Source: CAZUVM01 sp964623885 (GTDB lineage: Bacteria > Verrucomicrobiota > Verrucomicrobiia > Limisphaerales > UBA8199). From it: a DNA stretch of 34,644 bases. Positions 1-8,540 of the stretch are shown one piece after another. A program made the translations under genes and the position numbers. Within the stretch, counting starts at the first letter, position 1, and every line of letters begins with the position of its first letter. The notes beneath the pieces are model-generated. The model saw nothing but the letters and a program-made list of their open reading frames with translations, was not told the origin of the DNA and made no database searches. The stretch lies in NCBI GenBank assembly GCA_964623885.1, contig CAZUVM010000097.1, forward strand, positions 1-34,644, in the 5' to 3' direction.

Positions 1-1085
1 CGATTGCCTGCTATCTTGACGGAGGCCATGGCGTCCTGCCGTTGCCGCCCGGCAGCGGCCGCCTGGACAATCTCACGGCATACGAGATCGAGCGCAGCGC
101 CCTGGGCACAGTTTTAGTCAGCCAGGGCCCGGGCTTGGTGATTTACGATGCCTGGTATGGCCCCGGCCCGACCATCGACTCGCCCGGGAATACCAACCAG
201 GATCTTGTCGTTCCGCCCTGGGACATCCCGGCGCTGGATAAAGTGATCGCCGAAGCCGGCCTGGAAAAGCTCAGCACGCCGGAAAAGCTGCGGGCGCTGA
301 GCACCTTTTTCGCGGAGAAGTTCACCTATCGTCAATGGCAACCCTTGCCGCGTTGGTCTCGAACTAACGAATCGGCGATCACTCGATTTCTCCTGCGTGA
401 CCGCGCCGGACACTGCGAGTATTTCGCCACGGCGGCGGTGTTGCTTTTGCGCGAAGCCAACGTGCCGGCGCGCTACGCGGTGGGCTATGCTGTCCACGAA
501 GGCTCCCACGGCAAATTCACTGTGCGCGAGCGCGACGCTCACGCCTGGTGCCTGGCCTGGGACGAACGCACCCAAACCTGGCGCGATTACGATCCGACCC
601 CGCCTTCCTGGGTCGCGACCGAGGAGGAGGGCGCCTCGCCATTGCAATGGGTCTCCGATGCGTGGTCGCGATTGAAGTTCGAGTATGCCAAATTCCGCTG
701 GGGCCAGAGTCACTGGCGTCAGTACCTGCTTTGGGCGCTTATCCCAATGCTTTCATTGCTCTTGTACCAAATCGTTTTCCGCCGGCGGCAAAGGCGATCG
801 CGCTCGTCGTCCGACGAATCGCCGATTTGGCCCGGGCTTGATTCCGAGTTCTACTTGCTCGAACGCAAGCTCGCCGCTCGCAGCCTCGGCCGTCTGCCAA
901 GCGAGCCCCTTTCTAGTTGGCTGGCCCGGGTTAGGGAAAGCCCGGTTTCGCCTGAATTGATTGATCGCCTGGAACAATTGCTGCGGTTACACTATCGGTA
1001 CCGTTTCGACCCTAAGGGCCTTGAGCCGACGCAGCGCGAAATACTAAAACGCGATGCGGAAGAGTGTTTGGCGCGGATCAAGTAA
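1..1085 (+). CDS. Transglutaminase-like membrane protein (TgpA type), 5' end cut off
   Basis: The reading frame is open from the window edge (first full codon at base 3), so the N-terminal part, probably several membrane helices, is missing. A transglutaminase core is visible: Cys in GHCEYFA (codon at 414), His in DAHAW (540) and Asp in YDPTP (591) form the expected Cys-His-Asp triad. A membrane helix follows (LLWALIPMLSLLLYQIVF), then an Arg-rich stop-transfer stretch and a C-terminal cytosolic tail like DUF4129 (SEFYLLERKLAARSLGR...LHYRYRFDP). This order fits TgpA-like proteins: multi-pass domain, external transglutaminase domain, last helix, tail. The substrate is unknown; members are thought to act on cell-envelope proteins. 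In-frame TTG at 42 is not a credible start, because coding sequence continues upstream of it. The next gene converges on it. Confidence 0.85.
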   Translation, partial: IACYLDGGHGVLPLPPGSGRLDNLTAYEIERSALGTVLVSQGPGLVIYDAWYGPGPTIDSPGNTNQDLVVPPWDIPALDKVIAEAGLEKLSTPEKLRALSTFFAEKFTYRQWQPLPRWSRTNESAITRFLLRDRAGHCEYFATAAVLLLREANVPARYAVGYAVHEGSHGKFTVRERDAHAWCLAWDERTQTWRDYDPTPPSWVATEEEGASPLQWVSDAWSRLKFEYAKFRWGQSHWRQYLLWALIPMLSLLLYQIVFRRRQRRSRSSSDESPIWPGLDSEFYLLERKLAARSLGRLPSEPLSSWLARVRESPVSPELIDRLEQLLRLHYRYRFDPKGLEPTQREILKRDAEECLARIK

Positions 1086-1123
1086 GGAGCTTGGCGCGGC
1101 AGCCCGCCAGACCTTCAAGCTCC
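1086..1123. terminator. Possible shared terminator between convergent genes
   Basis: GGAGCTTG (1086-1093) and CAAGCTCC (1116-1123) form a perfect 8 bp inverted repeat exactly filling the gap between the transglutaminase stop and the ygfZ-like stop, with a smaller GGCG/CGCC stem inside. There is no T-run, so a Rho-independent role is only suggested by position and symmetry. Confidence 0.35.
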
Positions 1124-1124
1124 C

Positions 1125-2213
1125 TCAGCGAAAAGGCAATTCCACGATCTCGGCAGCCGACTCGCCGTACGCGGCCTGCAATATCAATCGAGTCCCCACC
1201 CGCCCGACGCTCCGGTGCACAAACCCCAAGGCGAGGCTCCCTCCCACAACCGGTGAATCGACAGCGCTGGTAATGACTCCCACTTTCTTGCCTTCATGCC
1301 AGAGCTCGTTCCCTTTGACCGGAAGCGAAGGCAAATCGTTAGCCAACCGCAAGCCGCGTAGTTCCCGGTTCACATGTCCCATCGTATGAATCCGGTTCAG
1401 CACCTCCTGGCCTACGTAGCATCCTTTGGAATAGCTTACCGCGCGGGCTTCGATTCCGCACTCCTGCGGAAGACAGGTTTCGTCCATGTCGATTCCGAAC
1501 CGCGGGATCCCGGCTTCGACGCGGGCAATCTCCAATGCCCGCCAACCGCAAAGACGGCCATCAACGGTTTTAGCTGTCTCTGCCAGCCTCTTGGCGATAT
1601 TTCGAATTACGGCGGTGGGAACAAGTAGATCAAAGCCACTCGTGCCCAATCGTGGTTGATTGGCCAGGTAGACCTCCCCCAACACTGAATCCACTCCCTT
1701 GCTAAACTCGAACGGCGTAGCCGGAAGGCGATCGAACATCTCAAGGCAGTTCACCACGGCTGCCGCGGCCGGCCCCTGCACGCTCAGCAGACCGTATAGT
1801 GAGCCGACCTCAACGACCTGCACGTCATCGGCTACAACGTACTTTTCCAGCCGCTGGGTCAAGGACGCAGTGAATCCCGGCTCAAAATCCAGCAACAGCT
1901 CATCCGCAAGACAGTACACGTTTAAATCGCATTCCATTTTCCCCTTGGCATTGACCAGGGCCGCGTAGCAACCACTCCCGGCCTGCAATCGTTTGATGTC
2001 GTTCGTGACCTGTCCGTGAAGAAAGCGGATCCGGTCAACACCGGTCAAACAAACGCGGCCGCGAAAACTCAGATCTAAAACGCCTGCCCGCCGGCGTAGC
2101 GCCTCATGCTCCGCTTTTACGTCCCCGAAATCCTCAACGACCTCGAATCCGTTGACTTCAAGAAATCTCGCGCCGTGCTCCAGTTCAAATCCGTGTAATA
2201 TCGATGCCTGCAC
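1125..2213 (-). CDS. ygfZ: YgfZ/GcvT-type folate-binding protein
   Basis: The 362-residue protein carries the family signature KGCYVGQE at residues 263-270, with its Cys at 265, followed by the C-terminal beta-barrel type region (HVNRELRGLRL...). The N-terminal part has the GcvT-fold features LDLSFRGRVCLTGVDRIRF and HGQVTND. YgfZ (mitochondrial relative Iba57) binds tetrahydrofolate and helps maintain a subset of iron-sulfur enzymes; it is distinguished from the glycine-cleavage T protein by the KGCYxGQE motif. The start is a GTG at 2213 preceded by GGTGGG; no ATG lies close to the domain start. It is downstream of the pil-type genes on the same strand, with a 160-base gap that shows no clear signal, so co-transcription is possible but not shown. 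Length is typical of the family. Confidence 0.9.
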   Translation of the reverse strand: MQASILHGFELEHGARFLEVNGFEVVEDFGDVKAEHEALRRRAGVLDLSFRGRVCLTGVDRIRFLHGQVTNDIKRLQAGSGCYAALVNAKGKMECDLNVYCLADELLLDFEPGFTASLTQRLEKYVVADDVQVVEVGSLYGLLSVQGPAAAAVVNCLEMFDRLPATPFEFSKGVDSVLGEVYLANQPRLGTSGFDLLVPTAVIRNIAKRLAETAKTVDGRLCGWRALEIARVEAGIPRFGIDMDETCLPQECGIEARAVSYSKGCYVGQEVLNRIHTMGHVNRELRGLRLANDLPSLPVKGNELWHEGKKVGVITSAVDSPVVGGSLALGFVHRSVGRVGTRLILQAAYGESAAEIVELPFR

Positions 2214-2373
2214 AGCCCACCAAGCTATCTACCTTCCTGGCCAATGCAACTCGCGCTGAAGCAAACGAACCCATTTAGCATGACGTCCGCGTCAGAACGC
2301 CGAATGGTTAAGTTGGCGGGAACGAAATTCTGAATAGGGTGCCTGAACCTGAAGGACCGCCAATGACTTGGAA

Positions 2374-2832
2374 TTAAACGCCGAAGCGCATTTTCAGTTC
2401 CTGTCGCTGGCCGGCAACTTCGATAATCGCAGAATCACTCTTGATTTCGACGCACTTGATTAGAGCCTTGCCGCCATTCGGCAGTTTGACTTCGCCGGAT
2501 TCGCCGGTCTCAAAGGTGCGTCCGTTAATCATGGCCGTACGCTTGGGCGGGCTGGTAATGCCGTTCAGGACAAAGCCCGAAAGATCCAGGGGGGCGGTTT
2601 CTTTAGGCTTAACCGGCTGCGGTCCGAGAATGGCGTTGGGGAAGAACGGGTCACGGCCTTCCTTGGGGTTGGCTGGGATCTGGAAAACGGACTGAGGGAT
2701 CTCCCATTGGTGGGCATCAGCGGCGGGCGCGTTAGTAGCTGGCGCGGCAGTTTTAGGAGCGGCTGACAAAACATTCGAATATGCGAACAGCACGAACACG
2801 AACACGAGGCCGGGAAAACGATGGAGCTTCAT
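2374..2832 (-). CDS. PilP-like periplasmic protein of the pilus/secretion operon
   Basis: This 152-residue protein has a Sec signal peptide (MKLHRFPGLVFVFVLFAYSNVLSAA, cleavage probably after LSA). It continues with a Pro/Ala-rich linker, GRDPFFPNA, and a small beta-rich domain (LSGFVLNGI...AMINGRTFETGES...ALIKCVEIKSDSAIIEV). The 'RDPF' plus short beta-domain layout is that of PilP/GspC-type connectors, which link the inner-membrane PilN-PilO pair to the outer-membrane secretin. No lipobox Cys is present, unlike classical PilP. Position directly after pilO, 51 bases downstream, supports the role. Identification rests on layout and context more than on strong sequence similarity, so the name is tentative. 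Confidence 0.6.
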   Translation of the reverse strand: MKLHRFPGLVFVFVLFAYSNVLSAAPKTAAPATNAPAADAHQWEIPQSVFQIPANPKEGRDPFFPNAILGPQPVKPKETAPLDLSGFVLNGITSPPKRTAMINGRTFETGESGEVKLPNGGKALIKCVEIKSDSAIIEVAGQRQELKMRFGV

Positions 2833-2883
2833 ACGACAGCAGGGATGTAAACAATTAGGTGTTCAAGCGTCACAGGAAAGGGA

Positions 2884-3465
2884 TCAGGACATGCCGGGTT
2901 TAACCAGGGCGGCGATTTCGAATTTGAATCCAAGCCGATCTTTGTCATTGCCGCCAAGGTTGGAGGCAGGTTCGAGGCTGAGATTGACGATGCGGATATA
3001 GGGGAATTGGTTTTCGAAATCGGCAAGGAAACGACCGAGATCATGAAAATGGGCGGTGCCGCCGATTGTGAGGCAGGCCTGCTTATAAGGGAATTTAGCC
3101 AGCATATTGACGTCTTTGGGACCGTCGATCTGGCTGAATTGTGGGATATCAACGCGATATTCCAGCTTGAACTGGCGGATAGTATTGATGGCCCAGGAAT
3201 AAAGATCGCCAGAAGCCATGTTCTCTTCGATGCTCTGAAGGTTCTTCTTACAATCGGCGAGCTGGACTTCAACCTGGTCGGCGCCGGCGATTGCAAGCTT
3301 GACCTGGTGAAGCTTATTCTCGGCTTCGCGCTGTTGGGCCGCCAATTCGTCCCGGCGGCGGTATTGAGGTTTAATGACCAGCAGAGCCAGACCTGATATG
3401 GCGGCCAAAGTGATCAGGATAGCCAGAATCAACTGCTGTTGTTTTTCTTTAGACAGGCTTTTCAT
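2884..3465 (-). CDS. pilO: PilO-like inner-membrane alignment protein
   Basis: The 193-residue protein has one N-terminal membrane helix (about residues 10-29, LILAILITLAAISGLALLVI), a charged coiled coil (about 35-80, RRRDELAAQQREAENKLHQVK) and a C-terminal ferredoxin-like periplasmic domain (LTIGGTAHFHDLGRFLADFENQ). This is the standard PilO/GspM architecture. PilO pairs with PilN in the inner membrane and connects PilM in the cytosol to PilP in the periplasm. Its ATG overlaps the pilN stop (ATGA, 3462-3465), which indicates translational coupling. Confidence 0.8.
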   Translation of the reverse strand: MKSLSKEKQQQLILAILITLAAISGLALLVIKPQYRRRDELAAQQREAENKLHQVKLAIAGADQVEVQLADCKKNLQSIEENMASGDLYSWAINTIRQFKLEYRVDIPQFSQIDGPKDVNMLAKFPYKQACLTIGGTAHFHDLGRFLADFENQFPYIRIVNLSLEPASNLGGNDKDRLGFKFEIAALVKPGMS

Positions 3466-4133
3466 CGCGTTCTATCCGGGAATTTGCATTCAAGAGTAAA
3501 CTGGACACAAGGTTTGCCATCGATGGCCTGGGGCGGCGAAAGACTCGTCAGGCGCGGCTCGTTGGTCCTACCCATGTAAGTTTGAAAATACGGATAATCG
3601 GTGATTACCTTCTTGAGTTTGTTCACTTGATCGCCGGGGTTCGGGCCGCTATCGCGGGCATCAAACGTCAGCATTACTCTTTCAGTGGAAGTGGCCGGAC
3701 GCCCTAACGAGACATGGCCTTCGTCATTGGTCTTGGCTTTGACTTCATCAGTAACCGCGTAGGACTGATCGACGCGAAACCGGATGAGCTGGACATCGTC
3801 GATTGTGGTGTGCTGCAGGGCGTTGAGGAGATTGCCATAGAGCAGGCGGTTGGCGGCAAGCTTGTGGAGCGCATCGAGGCGGCGATTGACTTCCGAGAGG
3901 TTGCGCTGGAAAACAAGCACCCGTGAGTACTCGTTGGTGCGAGAGGCAAGCTGTGCCTGGATGTGATTGAGATCGCTCTTAACCTTCATGGCTTGAATCT
4001 GGAGATACAAGCTCCAGGTCAGCATCACCCCGATGATCAGGGCGCCAACAATGATGGCGCGCTTAACCGGGTCACGCCGTCGTAAATCATCAAGCGCCTG
4101 GGCTTCCGCGAGTAAGTTGATTCGGATTGGCAT
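3462..4133 (-). CDS. pilN: PilN-like inner-membrane protein
   Basis: The 223-residue protein starts with RINLLAE at residues 3-9, the short cytosolic INLL motif through which PilN docks on PilM. A membrane helix follows (about 25-47, AIIVGALIIGVMLTWSLYL), then a coiled coil (about 50-110) and a periplasmic domain. The length is close to typical PilN. The ATG lies four bases after the pilM stop and its end overlaps pilO. The gene belongs to the pilM-N-O-P-like operon that forms the inner-membrane platform of type IV pilus or type II secretion systems. Confidence 0.82.
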   Translation of the reverse strand: MPIRINLLAEAQALDDLRRRDPVKRAIIVGALIIGVMLTWSLYLQIQAMKVKSDLNHIQAQLASRTNEYSRVLVFQRNLSEVNRRLDALHKLAANRLLYGNLLNALQHTTIDDVQLIRFRVDQSYAVTDEVKAKTNDEGHVSLGRPATSTERVMLTFDARDSGPNPGDQVNKLKKVITDYPYFQTYMGRTNEPRLTSLSPPQAIDGKPCVQFTLECKFPDRTR

Positions 4134-4137
4134 AACG

Positions 4138-5211
4138 TTAGAAGCTGGCTACGGCTGCGCCGATCGCCACTGTCAACTGGGGCGCCACGTGGTCAATCTC
4201 AGCAACTTGTTCCGGAGGCAACGCGAGGTCCAGGAATCCGACGGGGTTCCAGGGTTTGCATTCCGCCACCAGCTCCGTTTGGAGGGTCTGGACAATGAAC
4301 TCGGACCGCGCCGAGCCGCCGCTAATAAAGACCTGGGTGATGGCTTTGTCCTGCTGGTGTTCGAAGAAATCAATTGAAGCGCGCAACTCGCGGCCCAGCG
4401 GCAGGATCAACGCTTCCAGGTTCGACTGGACTTCGGTCGGCATACCCACCTTAATCCCTTCAGCCTCGGCGTAACTGATCCCAAGCGATTCGGCCAGGCC
4501 ATTGGTGAGGCGATCGCCGCCAATAGCCACCACGCGGCTGAGAATCAGGTCTCCTTCCTGCAGCAGGCAAATACTGGTGCTCTTGAAACCAATATCGACC
4601 AGCGCCACGACCTCGCGCGAAAAGATCTCGGGCATGGCCATTTCGAAGGCGTTAACGGGCCCCAGCAGCCCGGGGACTACATGATCGGCTGCGAGCCCGT
4701 TATTTTTCACAGCGGTCTGCATGTCGTCAATCAGCTGCTTGCGGGCGCCGGCGACCAACACGCGTTGTTTGGTTGTGCCGGCGCCGACCTTGGGCTTCTC
4801 CGCGGGTTTTTGCGAAGAACGCGGCGGAATTATGAAGCAATCGAATACGTGGCCGGGCAGGTCCTGCTGCAGGTAGTTCTTGGTATTGTTTTTGAGGACC
4901 TGGCGCATGTCACCGACAGGCATGAGCGGGAGTTCGGCGTGCCGAACAATGGAATCGTTCACGCCAATAGCCAGGCTCACAGATCGAGTTTTGGAATCCA
5001 GGGCGGTGCAGACATTTTTGAGATGCTCGCCCAACAGATCCGGCGAAAGGTTTTTCTCGTAAATGGGCGCATCGAGCAGGGCGTAGCGAGCAAGGATAAA
5101 ACGATCATCTTTGCGCTGCAACTGAACGGCCTTGGTAGTTCGGCCGCCTAGATCGATCGATATCAACTGGTCGCGCTTCTTTGATGCTCCGTTTAAAAAT
5201 GGCAGTGCCAT
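4138..5211 (-). CDS. pilM: PilM-like actin-fold ATPase of pilus assembly
   Basis: The 357-residue protein shows the actin/FtsA-like nucleotide-binding signatures of PilM: phosphate-1 SIDLGGRTTKAVQL (about 18-31), phosphate-2 ALVDIGFKSTSICLL, and the adenosine-side FISGGSARSEFI. PilM is cytosolic and binds the N-terminal tail of PilN, whose gene follows after four bases. I chose ATG 5211 (MALPFLNG...) because the frame can be extended 37 residues upstream to 5322, but the extra segment is not like PilM and precedes the usual family start. It opens the pilM-N-O-P-like operon; the 268-base gap upstream towards the LysR gene probably holds its promoter, although no convincing -35/-10 was found. 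Confidence 0.85.
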   Translation of the reverse strand: MALPFLNGASKKRDQLISIDLGGRTTKAVQLQRKDDRFILARYALLDAPIYEKNLSPDLLGEHLKNVCTALDSKTRSVSLAIGVNDSIVRHAELPLMPVGDMRQVLKNNTKNYLQQDLPGHVFDCFIIPPRSSQKPAEKPKVGAGTTKQRVLVAGARKQLIDDMQTAVKNNGLAADHVVPGLLGPVNAFEMAMPEIFSREVVALVDIGFKSTSICLLQEGDLILSRVVAIGGDRLTNGLAESLGISYAEAEGIKVGMPTEVQSNLEALILPLGRELRASIDFFEHQQDKAITQVFISGGSARSEFIVQTLQTELVAECKPWNPVGFLDLALPPEQVAEIDHVAPQLTVAIGAAVASF

Positions 5212-5479
5212 AGTCGCGTGTTTACTGTCCTGAGTTAAATGCTGCCCTGTGGGAAGCAACCAGCGTTCCATTTGGCTGACGAAGCGTAATTTAGGGGGTG
5301 TTTCTGAGCGGGAAAGCCGCACCGAGCTGAGCGACCCTCGGGAAGTGTCTCAACTCAGGGCAGTAGTTGCCTTAAGAACGGCAATCTCCCGCTCCGGACC
5401 ACCAAGGTCCGCCACTGGCTCGCACAACAAACTGGGCCCCTGGGTCGTCGGGAGGGCCATACGGTGGCGCTTATGATTA

Positions 5480-6439
5480 CTAAGCCCGTCGGCTGGTTTG
5501 TTGCGTTACTTTAGCATTGGAGGCCGCCTTGGGCTCAGCGGCAATCTCGAGGATCAAGCCGGTATCCACCCATTTGGCTTTGAGCTGAGCTTCGGTGAGG
5601 AATGCCTGAAGCAGGGCGGACATTTTTCCTCGCCAAAGCGCGCCCATAATCACTGGTTCGAAATCATTTTTAGGAAGGGGCAATAAGCGAACGTTCGGCG
5701 GCAAATCCGGTTTCGGGACTAACACCGAGATCCCCATACCAAACCCGTTGCTGACATAGGTACTCACCAGGTCCAGCGAGCTGACTTCGATGCTCGGAAA
5801 CCAATCAACACCAAGGCGACCGAGGCCCTGCTGGAAATGTTTGCAAATCGCTTCAGCGGCGGGCATGCAAATCAATGGTTCTTGGATTCGGTCGCATTGC
5901 CAGAGTTGCTCGGGTGCAGTGATCTTGCTGTCTCTTTCGACCACCAGCGCCAGGGGCAACTCGATCAAAGCGGTCGAATGAATGCCTGGTGCGGATTTCT
6001 TTTCGATAAACGTCAGGACCAAGTCGAGCTCCTCCTTTTGCAGCAAGGCTTCAAGCTCGGCCTGATAGCCTTCCCGCAGCGCGATCCGCAATTTCGGATA
6101 TTTTTTCCGCACTTTGCGGAAGAACTCCGGCAAATAATCGCGGAGCACGATCGTGGACGCACCGATGCGCACCAATTGTGCCTTGCCTCCCTGGAGCTCG
6201 CCGGCAACGACGTCGAGATTTGCAAAGAATGGCTGGATGAAGTCGTACAGCTTTTGGCCGGTGGGCGTCAGGGCAAAGGGCCGGCGCTGGAACAGGACCA
6301 CGCCAAGATACTCTTCGAGTTGCGCCACCTGGCCGCTGACGGCAGGCTGCTGGATTCCGTAAGGGATGTTGCGCACGGCTTCCGTGATGCCCCCGTGACG
6401 CGCCACGTAGTAGAACAACTCGAGATGGTGAATGTTCAT
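5480..6439 (-). CDS. LysR-family transcriptional regulator
   Basis: The 319-residue protein has an N-terminal winged helix-turn-helix (about residues 1-62: MNIHHLELFYYVARHGG, IQQPAVSGQVAQLEEYLG, LFQRRPFALTPTG) and a LysR substrate-binding domain (VRIGASTIVLRDYLPEFF...GFGMGISVLVP). These proteins bind DNA as tetramers and respond to a small metabolite. ATG 6439 was chosen over the upstream start at 6508 because MNIHHLELF is the normal family beginning and the 23 extra residues look non-coding. The HNH gene is divergent. The target is unknown; LysR regulators often control a divergent neighbour or themselves. Confidence 0.88.
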   Translation of the reverse strand: MNIHHLELFYYVARHGGITEAVRNIPYGIQQPAVSGQVAQLEEYLGVVLFQRRPFALTPTGQKLYDFIQPFFANLDVVAGELQGGKAQLVRIGASTIVLRDYLPEFFRKVRKKYPKLRIALREGYQAELEALLQKEELDLVLTFIEKKSAPGIHSTALIELPLALVVERDSKITAPEQLWQCDRIQEPLICMPAAEAICKHFQQGLGRLGVDWFPSIEVSSLDLVSTYVSNGFGMGISVLVPKPDLPPNVRLLPLPKNDFEPVIMGALWRGKMSALLQAFLTEAQLKAKWVDTGLILEIAAEPKAASNAKVTQQTSRRA

Positions 6440-6597
6440 TGCCTGTTCCGACGAGCGGCGCTCGACGCGACGCAAGGTTGGCCCAGGAGCCGCGCTGATG
6501 TCAAGCACCGCACCGCTCCTCCGCCGACCAACGAAGAGTCCAACTCAAGCTGTTGATGCTCTCGCATCTGCGCCGATTCAAGAGGCCGGCACTTGCG

Positions 6598-6626
6598 TTG
6601 ACATCCCCCAGGGATCTGTGTAGCTT
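6598..6626 (+). promoter_or_regulatory. Possible sigma70-type promoter for the HNH gene
   Basis: A perfect -35 box TTGACA (6598-6603) is followed after exactly 17 bases by TAGCTT (6621-6626), which keeps the TA...T of a -10 box. It points into the HNH gene 21 bases downstream, giving a very short leader. Confidence 0.4.
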
Positions 6627-6646
6627 GGCCCCAGTTGTATCGGGCT

Positions 6647-7267
6647 ATGACTTCAACGCTCAATCAACATGTGCTGGTGCTCAATCGGCTCTGGCAGGCG
6701 GTTAATGTCTGCACGGTTCGCCGGGCTTTAACCCTTTTGTTTCAGGGGCACGCGCAAGTCGTTTTGAACCGAAACGACGGTTCCTTTCAGACCTATAACT
6801 TCACCGAATGGCAGCATTTCTCGTCGCTGGAACCGCACCCGGAATGTATCCGTACGATTTCATTTCGCATACGGCTTCCGCGAGTGATCCTGTTGCTGGT
6901 GTACGATCATCTGCCGAAAAAAGAAGTAAAGTTCACCCGGCACAACATTTTCGAGCGGGATAAGAATACCTGCCAGTATTGCGGCAAGACCTGCGATCGG
7001 CGCGACTTGAATCTCGACCATGTGATTCCGCGTGATCGAGGGGGACCGACCACATGGGAGAACATTGTTTGCTCCTGCATTGAGTGCAACACGCTCAAGG
7101 CCAACCGGACACCCCAGGAAGCCGGACTGCGCTTGATCCGCAAGCCGAAGCGGCCCAAGTGGCGGCCGTTCGTTCAGATCAACTTCAGCCTCTACCAACA
7201 CGATAGCTGGAAACACTTCATCGACCTGGCTTACTGGAACGTCGAGCTGGGCGAAGACGTTCAGTAG
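6647..7267 (+). CDS. HNH endonuclease family protein
   Basis: The 206-residue protein contains a complete HNH nuclease module in its C-terminal half: zinc ligands CQYC (109-112) and CIEC (144-147), the catalytic DH in LDHVIPRDRGG (124-125), Asn in TTWENIVC, and CNTLKANRTP. The N-terminal half (VLNRLWQAVNVCTVRRALTLLF) matches widely distributed chromosomal HNH proteins that are single copy and not linked to phage or restriction genes. Its function in these bacteria is not established, although a DNA repair or processing role is often guessed. ATG 6647 is used; TTG 6635 is an alternative four residues upstream. Confidence 0.85.
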   Translation: MTSTLNQHVLVLNRLWQAVNVCTVRRALTLLFQGHAQVVLNRNDGSFQTYNFTEWQHFSSLEPHPECIRTISFRIRLPRVILLLVYDHLPKKEVKFTRHNIFERDKNTCQYCGKTCDRRDLNLDHVIPRDRGGPTTWENIVCSCIECNTLKANRTPQEAGLRLIRKPKRPKWRPFVQINFSLYQHDSWKHFIDLAYWNVELGEDVQ

Positions 7268-7276
7268 GATAGACAA

Positions 7277-8197
7277 TTACCTCGTCATAGGGGCACGTTG
7301 GCGTGTTTTGAGGGGATGGTCGGCGTCGGTTTGGTGACGCCGGCCAAAGCGTTGCCCATCGAGGCGTGCGTGGGAATAGACGGGGCTGTCCATCCGGCTC
7401 GAAGGTCGACCGGACCCCAACTCTTCGATTAAATCCGCCACGCTGCTCAAGACGCGCGTCGGTTGGTAAACATAATCGGCAATTTCCTCCACCCGCGTTG
7501 AACCGCTGAGTACCAGGTAAGCGTGCAAGCCGGCCTCGATTGCGCCACGGATGTCGGTCTCCATCGTGTCGCCAATAACCACAATTTGTTCGAGGGCGAT
7601 GCCGGCGGCCAATTCGGCCAACTTGTGCCGCGCGCGATGGAACATGTAACCGTTGGGTTTACCCAGGTAATAGGCGCGGCGGCCGGTGCTGGCTTCCAGA
7701 AAAGCGGCCGTGGCGCCGGCTCCAGGCCGCGAACCGTCGCTTGAAACCGGACACCAGTTATCCGGATTTGTGGCCAGCAGCCGCGCACCGTGCTCGATGC
7801 ACGAATGGGCCTTGGCCAGTTTTTCCATCGAGACAGCTCCCTCCCCCACTACAACGTAGCTCGGATGGATTGAATCGTTGGCGATCTTGCGCTCGTGCAA
7901 GGCGGTGAGCAGTCCGCCCTCGCCAATGACAAACGCCGTGCAGGCCGGATGCGTCTCGCTCAGGAAATCCGCCGCATTCAGAGCTGAGGTATAAAAGTGC
8001 CGCGGCGAAAGTCCGGGCAAGCCAAGATGGCCGAGGCGCACGGAGAGGTCTTCGGGTGACGGCGAGGAGTTGTTGGTAAGGAATACAAACGGCGCGCCGC
8101 TAGCAATAAGGGCTTCCATGAAATCGCGCGCCCCGGGAATCAGTTGATTCTCCCGATAGATCACGCCATCCATGTCAATCAGATATCCAATTTTCAT
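7277..8197 (-). CDS. HAD-IIA family phosphatase (NagD-like)
   Basis: The 306-residue protein has the HAD motifs in order: DMDG (residues 8-11, nucleophile Asp8 and acid Asp10), TNNSS at 41-45, the Lys in YLGKPNGYMF, and IGDTMETDI for metal binding. The large C2-type cap between motifs I and III and the LTNNSS signature place it in class IIA with NagD, pyridoxal-phosphate phosphatase and phosphoglycolate phosphatase-like enzymes. The substrate cannot be told from sequence. A basic tail of about 45 residues after the HAD core (RMDSPVYSHARLDGQRFGRR...) is unlike the usual family end. It converges on the HNH gene with a nine-base gap. Confidence 0.88.
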   Translation of the reverse strand: MKIGYLIDMDGVIYRENQLIPGARDFMEALIASGAPFVFLTNNSSPSPEDLSVRLGHLGLPGLSPRHFYTSALNAADFLSETHPACTAFVIGEGGLLTALHERKIANDSIHPSYVVVGEGAVSMEKLAKAHSCIEHGARLLATNPDNWCPVSSDGSRPGAGATAAFLEASTGRRAYYLGKPNGYMFHRARHKLAELAAGIALEQIVVIGDTMETDIRGAIEAGLHAYLVLSGSTRVEEIADYVYQPTRVLSSVADLIEELGSGRPSSRMDSPVYSHARLDGQRFGRRHQTDADHPLKTRQRAPMTR

Positions 8198-8540
8198 AAT
8201 TCAGCCTTGTGTTAGGTCGGCGAAGATTCGAATCGGGCCAGCTTCCTGCCTTTAAGCTCCGCCGTGCCCACGGAGGCTTGTGCCGATGGGAGCAAGACCC
8301 TTGCCGAGCCCGTTTCTTGCGTAAACCACTGTCACATCCAGGCGCATTAATGGCGGACGTGAACACGATGAGCAAAATGCGCCATCAAGTCTTTTGAGCA
8401 CCTTAGTCTCGTTAAGCTCCCAAGAACGGAAAGCTGCCACGCTTACAGGCGCACTTTAGCGCACCTGTCGCGCGAAGTCTCAGGGCCGAGCGGTTTTTAT
8501 CCTTTTTGTAACTTTTGTCCTTCGGTATAAAGCGCCCAGC
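8198..8540. other. Divergent intergenic region, no gene seen
   Basis: This 343-base gap separates the HAD gene (-) from the FAD oxidoreductase (+), so promoters for both should lie here. I see no convincing ORF, RNA gene or strong promoter. TATAAA at 8526-8531 is only nine bases from the oxidoreductase ATG and has no good -35 box. A small GCGCACTTTAGCGCAC repeat is present near 8450. Confidence 0.5.

Noticed and set aside
114..713. 199-codon ORF antisense to the transglutaminase
   Set aside because: The transglutaminase triad and membrane helix are clear on the + strand; the antisense frame has no recognisable features.
8526..8531. TATAAA as a -10 box for the FAD oxidoreductase
   Set aside because: It is only nine bases from the ATG and no matching -35 box lies 16-19 bases upstream.
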